DNA from: Candidatus Gastranaerophilales bacterium
Lineage (GTDB): Bacteria > Cyanobacteriota > Vampirovibrionia > Gastranaerophilales > Gastranaerophilaceae
Reading direction: 5' to 3'
Assembly (NCBI GenBank): GCA_947589425.1
Contig: CANQAV010000016.1
Coordinates: forward strand, 1 to 36,644
Length of the DNA stretch: 36,644 bases
This document shows, piece after piece, positions 15,983-24,218 of this stretch (the first letter of the stretch is position 1; every line of letters begins with the position of its first letter). A model generated the notes under the pieces. It was not told the origin of the DNA. It saw nothing but the letters and a program-made list of their open reading frames with translations, and ran no database searches. The position numbers and the translations under genes are program-made.

Positions 15983-15992
15983 CCCCCCCCCC
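15983..15992 (-). promoter_or_regulatory. homopolymer G10 tract (coding strand) in the leader of the glycosyltransferase
   Basis: Ten consecutive C on the plus strand lie 20 bases upstream of the start codon, between the Shine-Dalgarno sequence and a TATAAT at 16018-16023 (minus strand). Such a tract stands out in AT-rich DNA and is a classic site of slipped-strand length change. Confidence 0.6.
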
Positions 15993-16121
15993 TCAGATTT
16001 TGACATTAAAAATTAAATTATAATATAAATTTTAACACAAAAAATCCGATGCAAAGCATGTTTTTTTATTTTATTGCCCTCTTAAAATAACACCAAAACA
16101 AATATAATATTTGTTTATGTA

Positions 16122-17711
16122 TTAATTTTTCAAAAATGCATCTTTATATTTTTGTATTAAAACTTGCTTATCAACAAATCTGTGCCCTTCCTCGCCGTAG
16201 CTATCCACTTCTTCCGAAGGAACAAATACATATTTCCCGTCCAGCAATTCTCCCGCATGAAAAGCTTTACTGATGCTATATGCACTGACTTTTAACTGCG
16301 CTTCCGCCTGGCGTATTGAATTAAATCGCATATATTTACCGTCTTTTGTTACAACATAAAATGAAATATTTTTTATTTTTTTGTTGTTTCTGGCGGCATT
16401 ATTTAAACTTTTCAATTTTTCCTCATCAAGCACAACTTCGCCGTTTTCCGTATTTTTTTCCGTATCTTTTGCCAGCACAAAAACATAACCTGACAAAAGC
16501 GCATATTTATTAACCGAATGTCTTATCGCTCCCGCCGATACGCCAAGTTCGGCACTTGCATCAGAGATGCTGTCATATCTTTTATAATTTCCGTTATTTA
16601 AAACAGCATATACGGGGACTTTTGAACGGGATGGCGCATAAAATTGAATAATTTCATCGGCTTTTTTATTGTCAAATATCTTATTATTATCGCTATCAAC
16701 ACTTACAACATTTTCTTCAGGTGTAAAAACATATCCGTTAAAATATGTCGTTTTGCCAAGCATAGACTGAATTATATTATGTTCATAATCAAAATAAGCA
16801 CCGTTTTTTATATCATCCGGACTAATGAGTGTATATTTACCTTCTTCATCAAGCATATAAACGTTTCTTTTAAGGTTGTTAAAATCAACGCTTTTTATCT
16901 TAAAAATCTTTTTTAAATCTTCTATTTTTTGGAAATCCACAAAAGAATGTCCGTTTTTATCCTGCTTTTCCACATCTCTTGAATATGCTAAAACCATATC
17001 TCCAAGCCAGCAATTTGAGCCCTTTAGCGCCTGATATACCTGCCCGTAATAATATCCGTACTTATCGGTTATTCCTTTTATGTTGTCAAATTTTTCAATG
17101 GAGCCGTCTTGGTGAATTGCATAAACATATTTTATATTTCTCAGTCTTACAATTGCTTTTTGAAGTACATCATTGTCTATTACCGTGTTTCCGAATTCAT
17201 CCTTTTTTTCCATTTCCGAAGCACAAACAAATGTATACCCCCCTGCACTAACTGTTTTACCAAGAGTTACCGCAGATATTTTTGATTGGTTGAGATTAAG
17301 TTCGTTGCCCGCATCTGACTGGCTTTCAAACCTTTTATAACTTCCGTCTTTTGCAATTGCATAAACGGGAGCTTTGTTTGATGTTTGAAATTCATTTATA
17401 ATTCCCTTAATTTTTTGTTCATCAAGCTTAATTTGTCCGTCTTCGGTTTTAATTTCAACCTCATCCGCCTTAACAGCTCTATAGGATTTATTAACAACCG
17501 TTTTATGTCTTGTGCTTGCGGAAATTTGCGCCGGAGTAGCACCAACCGCAACGGCCGCAACTTTTATACATGGAAATTTATAATGACTTCCGTCTTTTTT
17601 AAACAAATATACGCATTCTTCTCTTGCTGAAAAGCTAAGCGCTTTATTTTCCGGTTTTTTTGTTACCGAAAAAAATCTGAAATTATTATACAATACCGGA
17701 GAAATCTTCAT
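16122..17711 (-). CDS. protein of six ~80-residue NUMOD1-like repeats, unknown function
   Basis: A 529-residue protein. After a 30-residue polar N-terminus come six repeats starting near residues 33, 115, 195, 283, 366 and 450. Each runs: VYAIxKDGxYKRF, a helix-turn-helix-like stretch (SISDASAELGVSAGAIRHSV or SIRQAEAQLKVSAYSISKAF), GYVFV, an acidic linker, and DEEKLK. The F.S...A...L.VS...I pattern is that of NUMOD1 DNA-binding modules of homing endonucleases, as in the GIY-YIG gene at 7806. No nuclease motif, signal peptide or membrane segment is present. It could be a multi-module DNA-binding protein or a regulator. Repeats 1, 3 and 4 are the most diverged. An inverted repeat lies just upstream. 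The repeats are certain; the NUMOD1 link is by eye. Confidence 0.7.
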   Translation of the reverse strand: MKISPVLYNNFRFFSVTKKPENKALSFSAREECVYLFKKDGSHYKFPCIKVAAVAVGATPAQISASTRHKTVVNKSYRAVKADEVEIKTEDGQIKLDEQKIKGIINEFQTSNKAPVYAIAKDGSYKRFESQSDAGNELNLNQSKISAVTLGKTVSAGGYTFVCASEMEKKDEFGNTVIDNDVLQKAIVRLRNIKYVYAIHQDGSIEKFDNIKGITDKYGYYYGQVYQALKGSNCWLGDMVLAYSRDVEKQDKNGHSFVDFQKIEDLKKIFKIKSVDFNNLKRNVYMLDEEGKYTLISPDDIKNGAYFDYEHNIIQSMLGKTTYFNGYVFTPEENVVSVDSDNNKIFDNKKADEIIQFYAPSRSKVPVYAVLNNGNYKRYDSISDASAELGVSAGAIRHSVNKYALLSGYVFVLAKDTEKNTENGEVVLDEEKLKSLNNAARNNKKIKNISFYVVTKDGKYMRFNSIRQAEAQLKVSAYSISKAFHAGELLDGKYVFVPSEEVDSYGEEGHRFVDKQVLIQKYKDAFLKN

Positions 17712-17722
17712 GCATGCACCGT

Positions 17723-17754
17723 TTTATAAACACAATCTTATTTTTGTTTATAAA
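17723..17754. promoter_or_regulatory. 10-bp inverted repeat upstream of the six-repeat protein
   Basis: TTTATAAACA and TGTTTATAAA are perfect inverted arms separated by 12 bases, and each arm contains the palindrome TTTATAAA. It lies 11 bases before the start codon of the minus-strand gene and has no T tract. An operator is more likely than a terminator. Confidence 0.45.
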
Positions 17755-17785
17755 AAACATGAAAATAATATAATTTGCCTTAAAT

Positions 17786-18796
17786 TTAGAGTACTAAATC
17801 GTATAATTCATCTATTATTTCTCTTGCATCCGCAACGATTTTATAATCGCTGTATTGAAAAATTTGTGCATTTGAATCGGTATTTACCGCTATTATTTTC
17901 TTTGAATTTTTCATACCCATTATATGCTGTATAGCTCCCGATATACCAAAAGCAACATATAATTCAGGCTCAACCGAAACCCCCGTTTGCCCAATCTGAA
18001 GGTTTGAGGGCGCAAGATTAAAATCAACAACTTTTCTTGTTGCACCATATTTTGAACAAGTATTTTCCGCTATTTTTTTTAATTTTTCATAATAATTACT
18101 TGTACCGTCATATAATCCGTATCCGCCTGCGAAGATGATTTTGGCGGACGAAAAATCAACATCATTACAAATTTTATTTTGTACGGTTTTAATAATTTTC
18201 ATTCTTGTTTCTTCATACCTGCAGGGCAGATATTCAAAATATTTACCGCAATTATTAAAATCAAATTCCGCTTTAAATACATTTTCCCTTACGGTTGCAC
18301 ACTGCGGAGATGATTTTGAAATTATCGTTGCCATCAATTGCGCACCAAATGTAGGACGTGTCGAAGCAAGTTTTATATCGTCGTCCTTTAAAATTATTTC
18401 AAGTTCTATACAATCCGCAACAAGTCCGGTATTTAAAAGCGTTGTTATTCTGGGAGCCAAAATTCTTCCTTTTACCGTTGCCGGAAAAAGAATAATATCG
18501 GAAGGCGAAGTGTTGAAATATTCAACAAACACTCTTGAATAAATCGTTTGGCAAAAATCATTCAAGGAGTCATCTTTTATAAATGTAAACTTATCAGCCC
18601 CCGAGGCATAGGCTTTTTTAATACAATCCTCATCCAAAGAAGCGCCTATTGATATTGCCTCAATTTCAATATCATAATCTTTAATTAAACGCTTAGCCTC
18701 ATTTTTTAAAGACCTTGCCTTTGACAACAATTCATAAGAAACATTTCTCAAAGTGTTGATATCATCTCTCTCGCAATAAACAATAATTTTATTCAT
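17786..18796 (-). CDS. etfA: electron transfer flavoprotein alpha subunit
   Basis: A 336-residue protein. The N-terminal half has the ETF adenine-nucleotide-hydrolase-like fold (KIIVYCERDD, ILFPATVKGRILAPR). The C-terminal FAD-binding domain is clear: GATRKVVDF near 251, then QIGQTGVSVEPELYVAFGIS (267-286), GAIQHIMGM, and IIAVNTDSNAQIFQYSDYKI with VADA. With EtfB it forms the heterodimer that takes electrons from acyl-CoA or other flavin dehydrogenases, or takes part in electron bifurcation. Its ATG begins one base after the etfB stop, so translation is coupled. The length is normal. No fix-type extra domain or ferredoxin domain is fused. Confidence 0.95.
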   Translation of the reverse strand: MNKIIVYCERDDINTLRNVSYELLSKARSLKNEAKRLIKDYDIEIEAISIGASLDEDCIKKAYASGADKFTFIKDDSLNDFCQTIYSRVFVEYFNTSPSDIILFPATVKGRILAPRITTLLNTGLVADCIELEIILKDDDIKLASTRPTFGAQLMATIISKSSPQCATVRENVFKAEFDFNNCGKYFEYLPCRYEETRMKIIKTVQNKICNDVDFSSAKIIFAGGYGLYDGTSNYYEKLKKIAENTCSKYGATRKVVDFNLAPSNLQIGQTGVSVEPELYVAFGISGAIQHIMGMKNSKKIIAVNTDSNAQIFQYSDYKIVADAREIIDELYDLVL

Positions 18797-18797
18797 C

Positions 18798-19571
18798 TCA
18801 TTTCTTTACCTTGTTTATTTGTTCAAACATAAATTTTGCAAAATCACTTGATATTTCTGCGGTATTTTTTTTATTTTCCGGACGGAATGCACGATATACT
18901 CTTGTAGGGGAGCCTATAATCCCGACTTCATTTTTATCAAGACCTATATCATCCAAACCGTACACTTCAATATTTAAAGATTGCGCTCTTATGTAATCAT
19001 TAATTTTCGGAAAAGTTTTCTCTTTGCACTCATCATTTAAAGCCACCAGACAGGACATGTTTATTTCCCAAAAATTCATTATTGAGCCCGTTTTTTGCAC
19101 AACCGATATATTTGCGCTTTCACATACAATATCTGATGCACAGGTAACATCGGGAATATCCAAATATTGTGCAAGACTGACGGGAACCTGTGCGGTATCT
19201 CCGTCCTGCGCCATTTGTCCCGTTAAAACAAGGCTAAAGTTCGGAATGAATTTTTTTATTGCAGATGCTAAAATTTTTGAAGTTACCAAAGTATCCGATG
19301 CCGCAAAAGCTTTATCCGAAAGCAAAATCGCTCTGTCTGCGCCTTTTGCCGCTGCGTAATTCAAAACTTCTTTTGCATTCTCGGGTCCCATAGAAATGGC
19401 GGTAATTGAAACGTCTTTCAGGGCTTGTTTCAATTTAACCGCAGTTTCAATTGCAAATTCATCACAAGGATTTAGCTTTGAAAGCATAAGCGATCTGTCT
19501 AAATTATTTTCTTTAGTCCATTTAATATCATCCACATCCGGTACTTGTTTTAAACAAAGCACAATATCCAT
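18798..19571 (-). CDS. etfB: electron transfer flavoprotein beta subunit
   Basis: A 257-residue protein. It starts MDIVLCLKQVPDVDDIKWTK and continues LNPCDEFAIETAVKLKQ, ISMGPENAKEVL, AAAKGADRAILLSDKAFAAS, DTLVTSKILASAI and LTGQMAQDGDTAQVPVSLAQ, all standard EtfB landmarks including the nucleotide-binding DGDTAQVP loop. It partners EtfA, encoded next. The Shine-Dalgarno AAGGA overlaps the stop region of the SIS gene, 9 bases upstream. The three genes therefore form one operon. ETF usually sits beside a dehydrogenase; here the neighbour is an isomerase, which is unusual. The electron donor is not encoded in this window. Confidence 0.95.
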   Translation of the reverse strand: MDIVLCLKQVPDVDDIKWTKENNLDRSLMLSKLNPCDEFAIETAVKLKQALKDVSITAISMGPENAKEVLNYAAAKGADRAILLSDKAFAASDTLVTSKILASAIKKFIPNFSLVLTGQMAQDGDTAQVPVSLAQYLDIPDVTCASDIVCESANISVVQKTGSIMNFWEINMSCLVALNDECKEKTFPKINDYIRAQSLNIEVYGLDDIGLDKNEVGIIGSPTRVYRAFRPENKKNTAEISSDFAKFMFEQINKVKK

Positions 19572-19580
19572 ATTTAGTCC

Positions 19581-20633
19581 TTATTTTGAAGAATTATCAA
19601 CAACTTTATTAAGCCCCTCGGGTTTATCGACATTTCTTTTTAATTTTATTGCAATTTTTAGTGCAAGAAATTGAATTGTCATAATTTTTGCAAGCAATAA
19701 CGCAATATATGAAGGAGCTTTAGGAATTTTGACCAATATATTACAATTTTGTTTTTCACATCCGTCCGAAATTAAAATTGAATATGTTTTATATGTTGAT
19801 AAGATTTTATCCAAAATTTCAATTTCTTTTTTAGTACAATTCTCATCTAAAAAAGTCAACAATAATTTTGACTTATTTAATAACGCAAAATGTCCGTGAA
19901 TGAATTCTCCCATAGGATATGAACTTGTATTTATATAACATGTTTCTTTGATTTTTAATGCCGCCTCACGTGCAAGAGGATAATTAATTCCGTATCCGCA
20001 AATTGAAAAGTCGGACACTTTCGCAATTGCTTCGGTTGCAATATCAATATCGGCAATATTATTTTTTACATTGTTCAAATAATCTTTGATTTCAAGGGCT
20101 TTATCTTTATATGAAGAAATATCATTATTTTGATTTTTCAACAATTTTACCGCCAAAATCCAAAGCATAAAAACACTTGCGCTAAAAGTTTTAGTTGCGG
20201 CAATTGCATATTCTCTGCCTGCTTGAATATCAAATTTAAAATCGGCTTCTCTATAAAGATATGAGTCGATATTATTTGTAACACAAAGGCATTGAGCATT
20301 AAATTTTTTTATTTTTTTCATTGCCTCAACGGTGTCATAACTGTTTCCTGATTGGCTTATAAAAATATAAAGAGCATCTTTATCATAATTTTTTAATCCC
20401 GAAGCCATAAATTCACAAGCATATTCAACATTTGTTTCAATGTTGGAAATATTTTCGAAAAAATATTTACCGCACAAAGCGCAATTATATGATGAGCCGC
20501 TTGCAATAAGGACTATACGGGAAATTTTTTTCGGCATATCAACCGAAATAAAATCATCATGTGTGTACTTTTGTACTAAAGTATCAATAGCATCACATTG
20601 TGAATTGATTTCAAGTTCCATCATATAACTCAT
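19581..20633 (-). CDS. GlmS-type SIS-domain sugar-phosphate isomerase/deaminase
   Basis: About 350 residues with two SIS domains and no glutaminase domain. The first SIS domain has IASGSSYNCALCGKYFFE, VEYACEF, ISQSGNSYDTVEAMK and AATKTFSASV. The second has GYGINYPLAREAALKIKE, SYPMGEFIHGHFALL (the histidine used for ring opening in GlmS) and a C-terminal RNVDKPEGLNKVV with the conserved lysine. Isolated SIS pairs of this type include AgaS/FrlB-like amino-sugar deaminases. The substrate cannot be read from sequence. The frame is open from 20714, but that start would run into the divergent hemW gene. I prefer the ATG at 20633, at the predicted transcription start; ATGs at 20624 and 20621 are alternatives. 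It is first in an operon with etfB and etfA. Confidence 0.8.
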   Translation of the reverse strand: MSYMMELEINSQCDAIDTLVQKYTHDDFISVDMPKKISRIVLIASGSSYNCALCGKYFFENISNIETNVEYACEFMASGLKNYDKDALYIFISQSGNSYDTVEAMKKIKKFNAQCLCVTNNIDSYLYREADFKFDIQAGREYAIAATKTFSASVFMLWILAVKLLKNQNNDISSYKDKALEIKDYLNNVKNNIADIDIATEAIAKVSDFSICGYGINYPLAREAALKIKETCYINTSSYPMGEFIHGHFALLNKSKLLLTFLDENCTKKEIEILDKILSTYKTYSILISDGCEKQNCNILVKIPKAPSYIALLLAKIMTIQFLALKIAIKLKRNVDKPEGLNKVVDNSSK

Positions 20634-20639
20634 ATTCAT

Positions 20640-20647
20640 ATTATAAT
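20640..20647. promoter_or_regulatory. overlapping divergent -10 boxes (SIS gene / hemW)
   Basis: The palindromic ATTATAAT reads as TATAAT on the plus strand (20642-20647) and on the minus strand (20645-20640). The hemW ATG begins 7 bases after the plus box. A minus-strand ATG (20633) begins 7 bases after the other. Both mRNAs would be leaderless, and neither start has a Shine-Dalgarno sequence. Confidence 0.55.
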
Positions 20648-20653
20648 GTAAAA

Positions 20654-21742
20654 ATGATAAATTGTTACTATATTCATATTCCGTTTTGCGAAAAAAAATG
20701 CAAATACTGCGCATTTTGTTCTTTTGAGCTGTTAAAATTTAAAAAAGATTATCTTGAAGCCCTAAAAAAAGAAATAAGTTTTTATTATAATAAAAATCCT
20801 ATAAAAACGCTTTATATCGGAGGCGGAACACCTTCGTTACTGGAAGAGGACGAAATAAAAGATATAATATCGAATTTCAAAATAAATAAAAATACGGAAA
20901 TTACAATTGAGCTAAATCCAAAAAGCACGGATTACAAAAAACTGAAAAAATATAAAAATATCGGAATAAACAGAATTAGTCTGGGAGTTCAAAACTTTGA
21001 CGACAAAGTTTTAAGTGAAATCGGAAGATTGCACACAAAAAAAGATATTTATGAAGCGCTTGAAAACATTAAGAAAGCGGGCTTTGATAATTTCAGCATT
21101 GATTTAATTTATGGTTTAGCAAACCAAACAAAACAAGACTGGGAAAGAACTCTTGATGAAGCAATTTCAATCAATCCGCCCCATATATCTTTATACGGAT
21201 TAAAAATTGAGGAAGGAACATATTTTTATAAACATCCGCCAAAAAATCTTCCGGATGAAGATATGCAGGCAATAATGTATGAAAGTGCAGTTCGAAAATT
21301 AAAAAAATATTATAAACACTATGAATTTTCAAATTTTGCAAAAGAAAAAAAATATTTTTCAAAACACAACATTAATTATTGGCATCTTGGCTCCTATTGG
21401 GGTTTTGGATTAAGCGCATCAGGATATATTGAAAATAAAAGATATACAAATACCGCTAATTTAAAAAAATATATAAATAATCCTCTTGAAAAAAACTATG
21501 AAATACTGTCAAAACAACAGCAAACAGAAGAAGAAATTTTTATCGGCTTAAGACTTTTAAAGGGAATAAATTTTAATAAAATCAATAAAAAATACAATAT
21601 CGACATTTTTAAAAAATATGAAAAAGAATTTTTAAAATATATAGACTTAAAACTGATGAAAAAAACAAAATTCGGAGTTAAATTAACCCAAAAAGGAATT
21701 TTGATATCAAATAACATATTGTGCGATTTTATAAAAGTATAA
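20654..21742 (+). CDS. hemW: HemW-like radical SAM protein (heme chaperone)
   Basis: A 362-residue protein. The radical SAM cluster motif is C12-x3-C16-x2-C19 in FCEKKCKYCAF. YIGGGTPSLL follows (the GGGTP SAM-binding motif), then ELNPKS, NRISLGVQNFDDKVL, GRLHTKKDIYEAL, SIDLIYGLANQTKQDW and NINYWHLGSYWGFGLSASGY, all in the order seen in HemW. It lacks the N-terminal extension and extra features of oxygen-independent coproporphyrinogen oxidase HemN. HemW binds heme and passes it to respiratory targets. The start is the ATG next to the divergent promoter, giving the usual HemW N-terminus YYIHIPFC. Its 3' end is followed by an inverted repeat. Confidence 0.88.
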   Translation: MINCYYIHIPFCEKKCKYCAFCSFELLKFKKDYLEALKKEISFYYNKNPIKTLYIGGGTPSLLEEDEIKDIISNFKINKNTEITIELNPKSTDYKKLKKYKNIGINRISLGVQNFDDKVLSEIGRLHTKKDIYEALENIKKAGFDNFSIDLIYGLANQTKQDWERTLDEAISINPPHISLYGLKIEEGTYFYKHPPKNLPDEDMQAIMYESAVRKLKKYYKHYEFSNFAKEKKYFSKHNINYWHLGSYWGFGLSASGYIENKRYTNTANLKKYINNPLEKNYEILSKQQQTEEEIFIGLRLLKGINFNKINKKYNIDIFKKYEKEFLKYIDLKLMKKTKFGVKLTQKGILISNNILCDFIKV

Positions 21743-21749
21743 ATCATAA

Positions 21750-21790
21750 TTTGCAAGATGTTTTTTTTCATAATATAATGCGCTTGCAAA
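21750..21790 (+). promoter_or_regulatory. inverted repeat enclosing a -10 box before the zinc-ribbon/dxr unit
   Basis: TTTGCAAG (21750-21757) and CTTGCAAA (21783-21790) are perfect 8-bp inverted arms. The second is followed by GGGTTTTT. The loop contains T8 and TATAAT at 21774-21779, so a promoter for the next gene would start within the second arm. It could act as hemW terminator, as operator, or both. Confidence 0.4.
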
Positions 21791-21806
21791 GGGTTTTTAC
21801 AAAAAA

Positions 21807-22121
21807 ATGGAAAACAAAGAACGGATAATTGAAGAAATGCAGCAGGTCGTCTTACAAATGAAATTAGATGACATTGAAGAAAACCCCGAAAGCGAATATG
21901 AACTTTTTACATGCAGTGCTTGCGCAAAAGATATGCCTTTAGCGGGCTCAATTCAATATTCAAAATACAGATTATGCAATGACTGTGTTTTAATGTATGA
22001 ACTTGCTCTTAAATTAAATAAGATAAAAAATATTGAAGAATTTATGGCAAAAACCGAAGATATTCGCTTAAAAGAAATGTGTGATTTCATCAAAAAAGAC
22101 AGCTCTAAGGAGTTGAACTAA
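21807..22121 (+). CDS. small zinc-ribbon protein, unknown function
   Basis: A 104-residue protein that I do not recognise by name. Two CxxC pairs, C36-C39 (TCSAC) and C57-C60 (LCNDC), spaced 17 residues apart, form a zinc ribbon. They are framed by acidic N- and C-terminal helices. The gene ends 2 bases before dxr, and the GGAG ribosome-binding site of dxr lies within its last codons. The two genes are almost certainly co-transcribed and coupled. A link to isoprenoid synthesis is suggested only by this position. Confidence 0.8.
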   Translation: MENKERIIEEMQQVVLQMKLDDIEENPESEYELFTCSACAKDMPLAGSIQYSKYRLCNDCVLMYELALKLNKIKNIEEFMAKTEDIRLKEMCDFIKKDSSKELN

Positions 22122-22123
22122 AA

Positions 22124-23266
22124 ATGAAAAACGTAATCATTTTAGGCTCAACCGGCTCAATCGGAACACAAACCCTTGAAGTTATTGATAAGCTTGATGA
22201 TTACAAAGTTATCGGGTTATCCGCAGGGAAAAATATCAGCCTTTTAAAAAAACAAATTGAAAAATATAAACCCGAAATTGTTTCGCTTCAAAATGAAAAA
22301 GATGCACTTTTAATAAAAAACGAATATAAAAATGTTGAAGTTTATTTTGGCGAAGATGGCTTAATTGAACTATCTCAAAATCCAAAATATGATATTCTTG
22401 TAGTTGCAACAAACAGTACGGTATCCCTTAAGGCAACCCTGAAAGCAATAGAAAACAAAAAAAGAATTGCTCTTGCAAACAAAGAAACTCTTGTTATGGC
22501 GGGGGATATCGTAATGAAAAAAGCTAAAGAAAACAATGTTGAAATTCTGCCGATAGATTCCGAGCACAGTGCGATTTTGCAATGTTTAAACACAAAAGAT
22601 AATAAATTTGCAAAAAGACTTTGGATAACGGCTTCAGGAGGTCCGTTTTTAAATTCGACACGGGAAGAAATGAAAAATTTCAGAGCAAAAGATGCGCTAA
22701 ATCACCCTAATTGGGCTATGGGTAAAAAAATTACGATAGATTGCGCAACTCTTGCAAACAAAGGGCTTGAAATAATTGAAGCGCATCATTTATTTGATTT
22801 TGATTATGAAAACATCAAACCTATAATCCACCCGCAAAGTATCGTTCATTCGTTTGTAGAATTTGTTGACGGCTCCGTTATTGCTCAAATGGGACTCCCT
22901 TCAATGCATATACCGATACAATATGCTCTTACATACCCGAAACGCACAAAAGGAATAAAAACCGACAGTTTTTGTCTGTTTAATAAAACTCTTGACTTTT
23001 ATGAGCCCGACTTCAATAAATTTCCTCTTTTAAAATATGCTCTTAATTGCGCTAAAGAAGGGGGTATCATGCCCGCAGTATTTAACGCATCCAATGAAAT
23101 TGCGGTATATAAATTTTTGGCGGGCGAAATAAATTTTCTTGAAATCGAAAAAATTGTATTTAAACAAATTGAAAAAACAAAAAATATATTAAATCCCTCT
23201 CTTGATGAAATTTTTGAAGCGGACGAATTAATAAGAAAAAATCTAAAGATTTCCGCTTGTAACTAA
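22124..23266 (+). CDS. dxr: 1-deoxy-D-xylulose 5-phosphate reductoisomerase
   Basis: A 380-residue full-length DXR (IspC), the NADPH-dependent enzyme that converts DXP to 2-C-methyl-D-erythritol 4-phosphate in the MEP isoprenoid pathway. The NADPH fold begins ILGSTGSIGTQ (G8-G14). ALANKETLVMAG (N119-K120-E121) follows, then PIDSEHSAI (metal ligands D145 and E147), TASGGPF, NHPNWAMGKKITID, ATLANKGLEIIEAHHLF and PQSIVHSFVEF. The last 24 bases overlap the 3' end of the convergent gene at 23243. Confidence 0.97.
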   Translation: MKNVIILGSTGSIGTQTLEVIDKLDDYKVIGLSAGKNISLLKKQIEKYKPEIVSLQNEKDALLIKNEYKNVEVYFGEDGLIELSQNPKYDILVVATNSTVSLKATLKAIENKKRIALANKETLVMAGDIVMKKAKENNVEILPIDSEHSAILQCLNTKDNKFAKRLWITASGGPFLNSTREEMKNFRAKDALNHPNWAMGKKITIDCATLANKGLEIIEAHHLFDFDYENIKPIIHPQSIVHSFVEFVDGSVIAQMGLPSMHIPIQYALTYPKRTKGIKTDSFCLFNKTLDFYEPDFNKFPLLKYALNCAKEGGIMPAVFNASNEIAVYKFLAGEINFLEIEKIVFKQIEKTKNILNPSLDEIFEADELIRKNLKISACN

Positions 23267-24154
23267 CTGCCCCGTTGCACCGTTATAGAATGCATAACGA
23301 TAAACGCAATTTTCAAGCCCCTGTAATTTAAAAACTTTAGATAATTTTGAAGTGGATATATTATATTCACGATATTCAAAAGGTCTTGAATAAAAATATG
23401 TTAATGTCTGAAAAACGTTTTGGGTCGTTGTGTCATAAGAAGTATATTCAAGAGGGATAACCCTGCTTGAATTTTTAGCCGCATCAAAATCAACATCAAA
23501 TACAAGTTTCATATACTCTCTGTTATTTTCATAAGCGTGGAACACCATTGGTTTACCTTTTTTGTTATAAACCATAAGTTCTTCCAAATTTCCTTCTTTA
23601 TCAAACATCTCCCACTTGGAAATTAATAAGTTATCAAATTTCAAAATCTTATCAAGCAGGCTCTTTGATTGAAAAGATATACACATAACATCTTTTTCAA
23701 AAAACAGAAAAATTTTTGAAATTACAAAACCATCTGTCACAGCGCTTTTAAGCATTTTATTTTCATAATTTCTTATCTCAAAAATTCTTCCTTTTCCTTC
23801 TTCAACCGCAATACATTTCTTATCCGAATTATTTGGAAGAGTCTTGTTATATGCATATTGAGCCAAAAGAGCGCTAAATTCAATTATGGCTTCATCTATT
23901 TGTGTTTTTGTTTCACCCTTTAGTGACATTCTTGCAACAATACTCTTTACGTAAGCACTTATTTTTGAATATTTCTGGTTAAAGTAAATCTGAATTAAAC
24001 TGCTTTTATTTTTTTTAACATCCTCAAAAGGATTTGACGAATATTTAAAGTCTTCAATATTGTCTGCCAGCGGGAACAAATCTCCTTCCAGCTTATTTTT
24101 TTCTCTTTGGTTTATATTGCCGTAGTTAAAATAAGAATTCATTTTAAAATACAA
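23243..24154 (-). CDS. hypothetical protein
   Basis: A 303-residue soluble protein with no family that I recognise. It has no signal peptide or membrane segment. The N-terminal ~100 residues are polar and helical. From ~110 on, alternating hydrophobic strands (FVISKIFLFF, LISKWEMFDKEGNLEELMVY, PMVFHAYENN) suggest a mostly beta domain resembling repeated MORN-like strands (FDKEGN, YNKKGK). The first ATG is supported by AAGGTG a few bases upstream; a second ATG four codons in is possible. Its 3' end overlaps dxr by 24 bases. It is downstream of secA on the same strand, with a 64-bp gap. Confidence 0.65.
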   Translation of the reverse strand: MYFKMNSYFNYGNINQREKNKLEGDLFPLADNIEDFKYSSNPFEDVKKNKSSLIQIYFNQKYSKISAYVKSIVARMSLKGETKTQIDEAIIEFSALLAQYAYNKTLPNNSDKKCIAVEEGKGRIFEIRNYENKMLKSAVTDGFVISKIFLFFEKDVMCISFQSKSLLDKILKFDNLLISKWEMFDKEGNLEELMVYNKKGKPMVFHAYENNREYMKLVFDVDFDAAKNSSRVIPLEYTSYDTTTQNVFQTLTYFYSRPFEYREYNISTSKLSKVFKLQGLENCVYRYAFYNGATGQLVTSGNL

Positions 24155-24218
24155 TCACCTTATAAAATCAAACACCTTTCAGCTATACAAAACAAATAGT
24201 TAATATTTTTTGCGTTTT

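Noticed and set aside
20634-20714. N-terminal extension of the SIS protein
   Set aside because: It would overlap the divergent hemW start and promoter, and adds residues not seen in the family.
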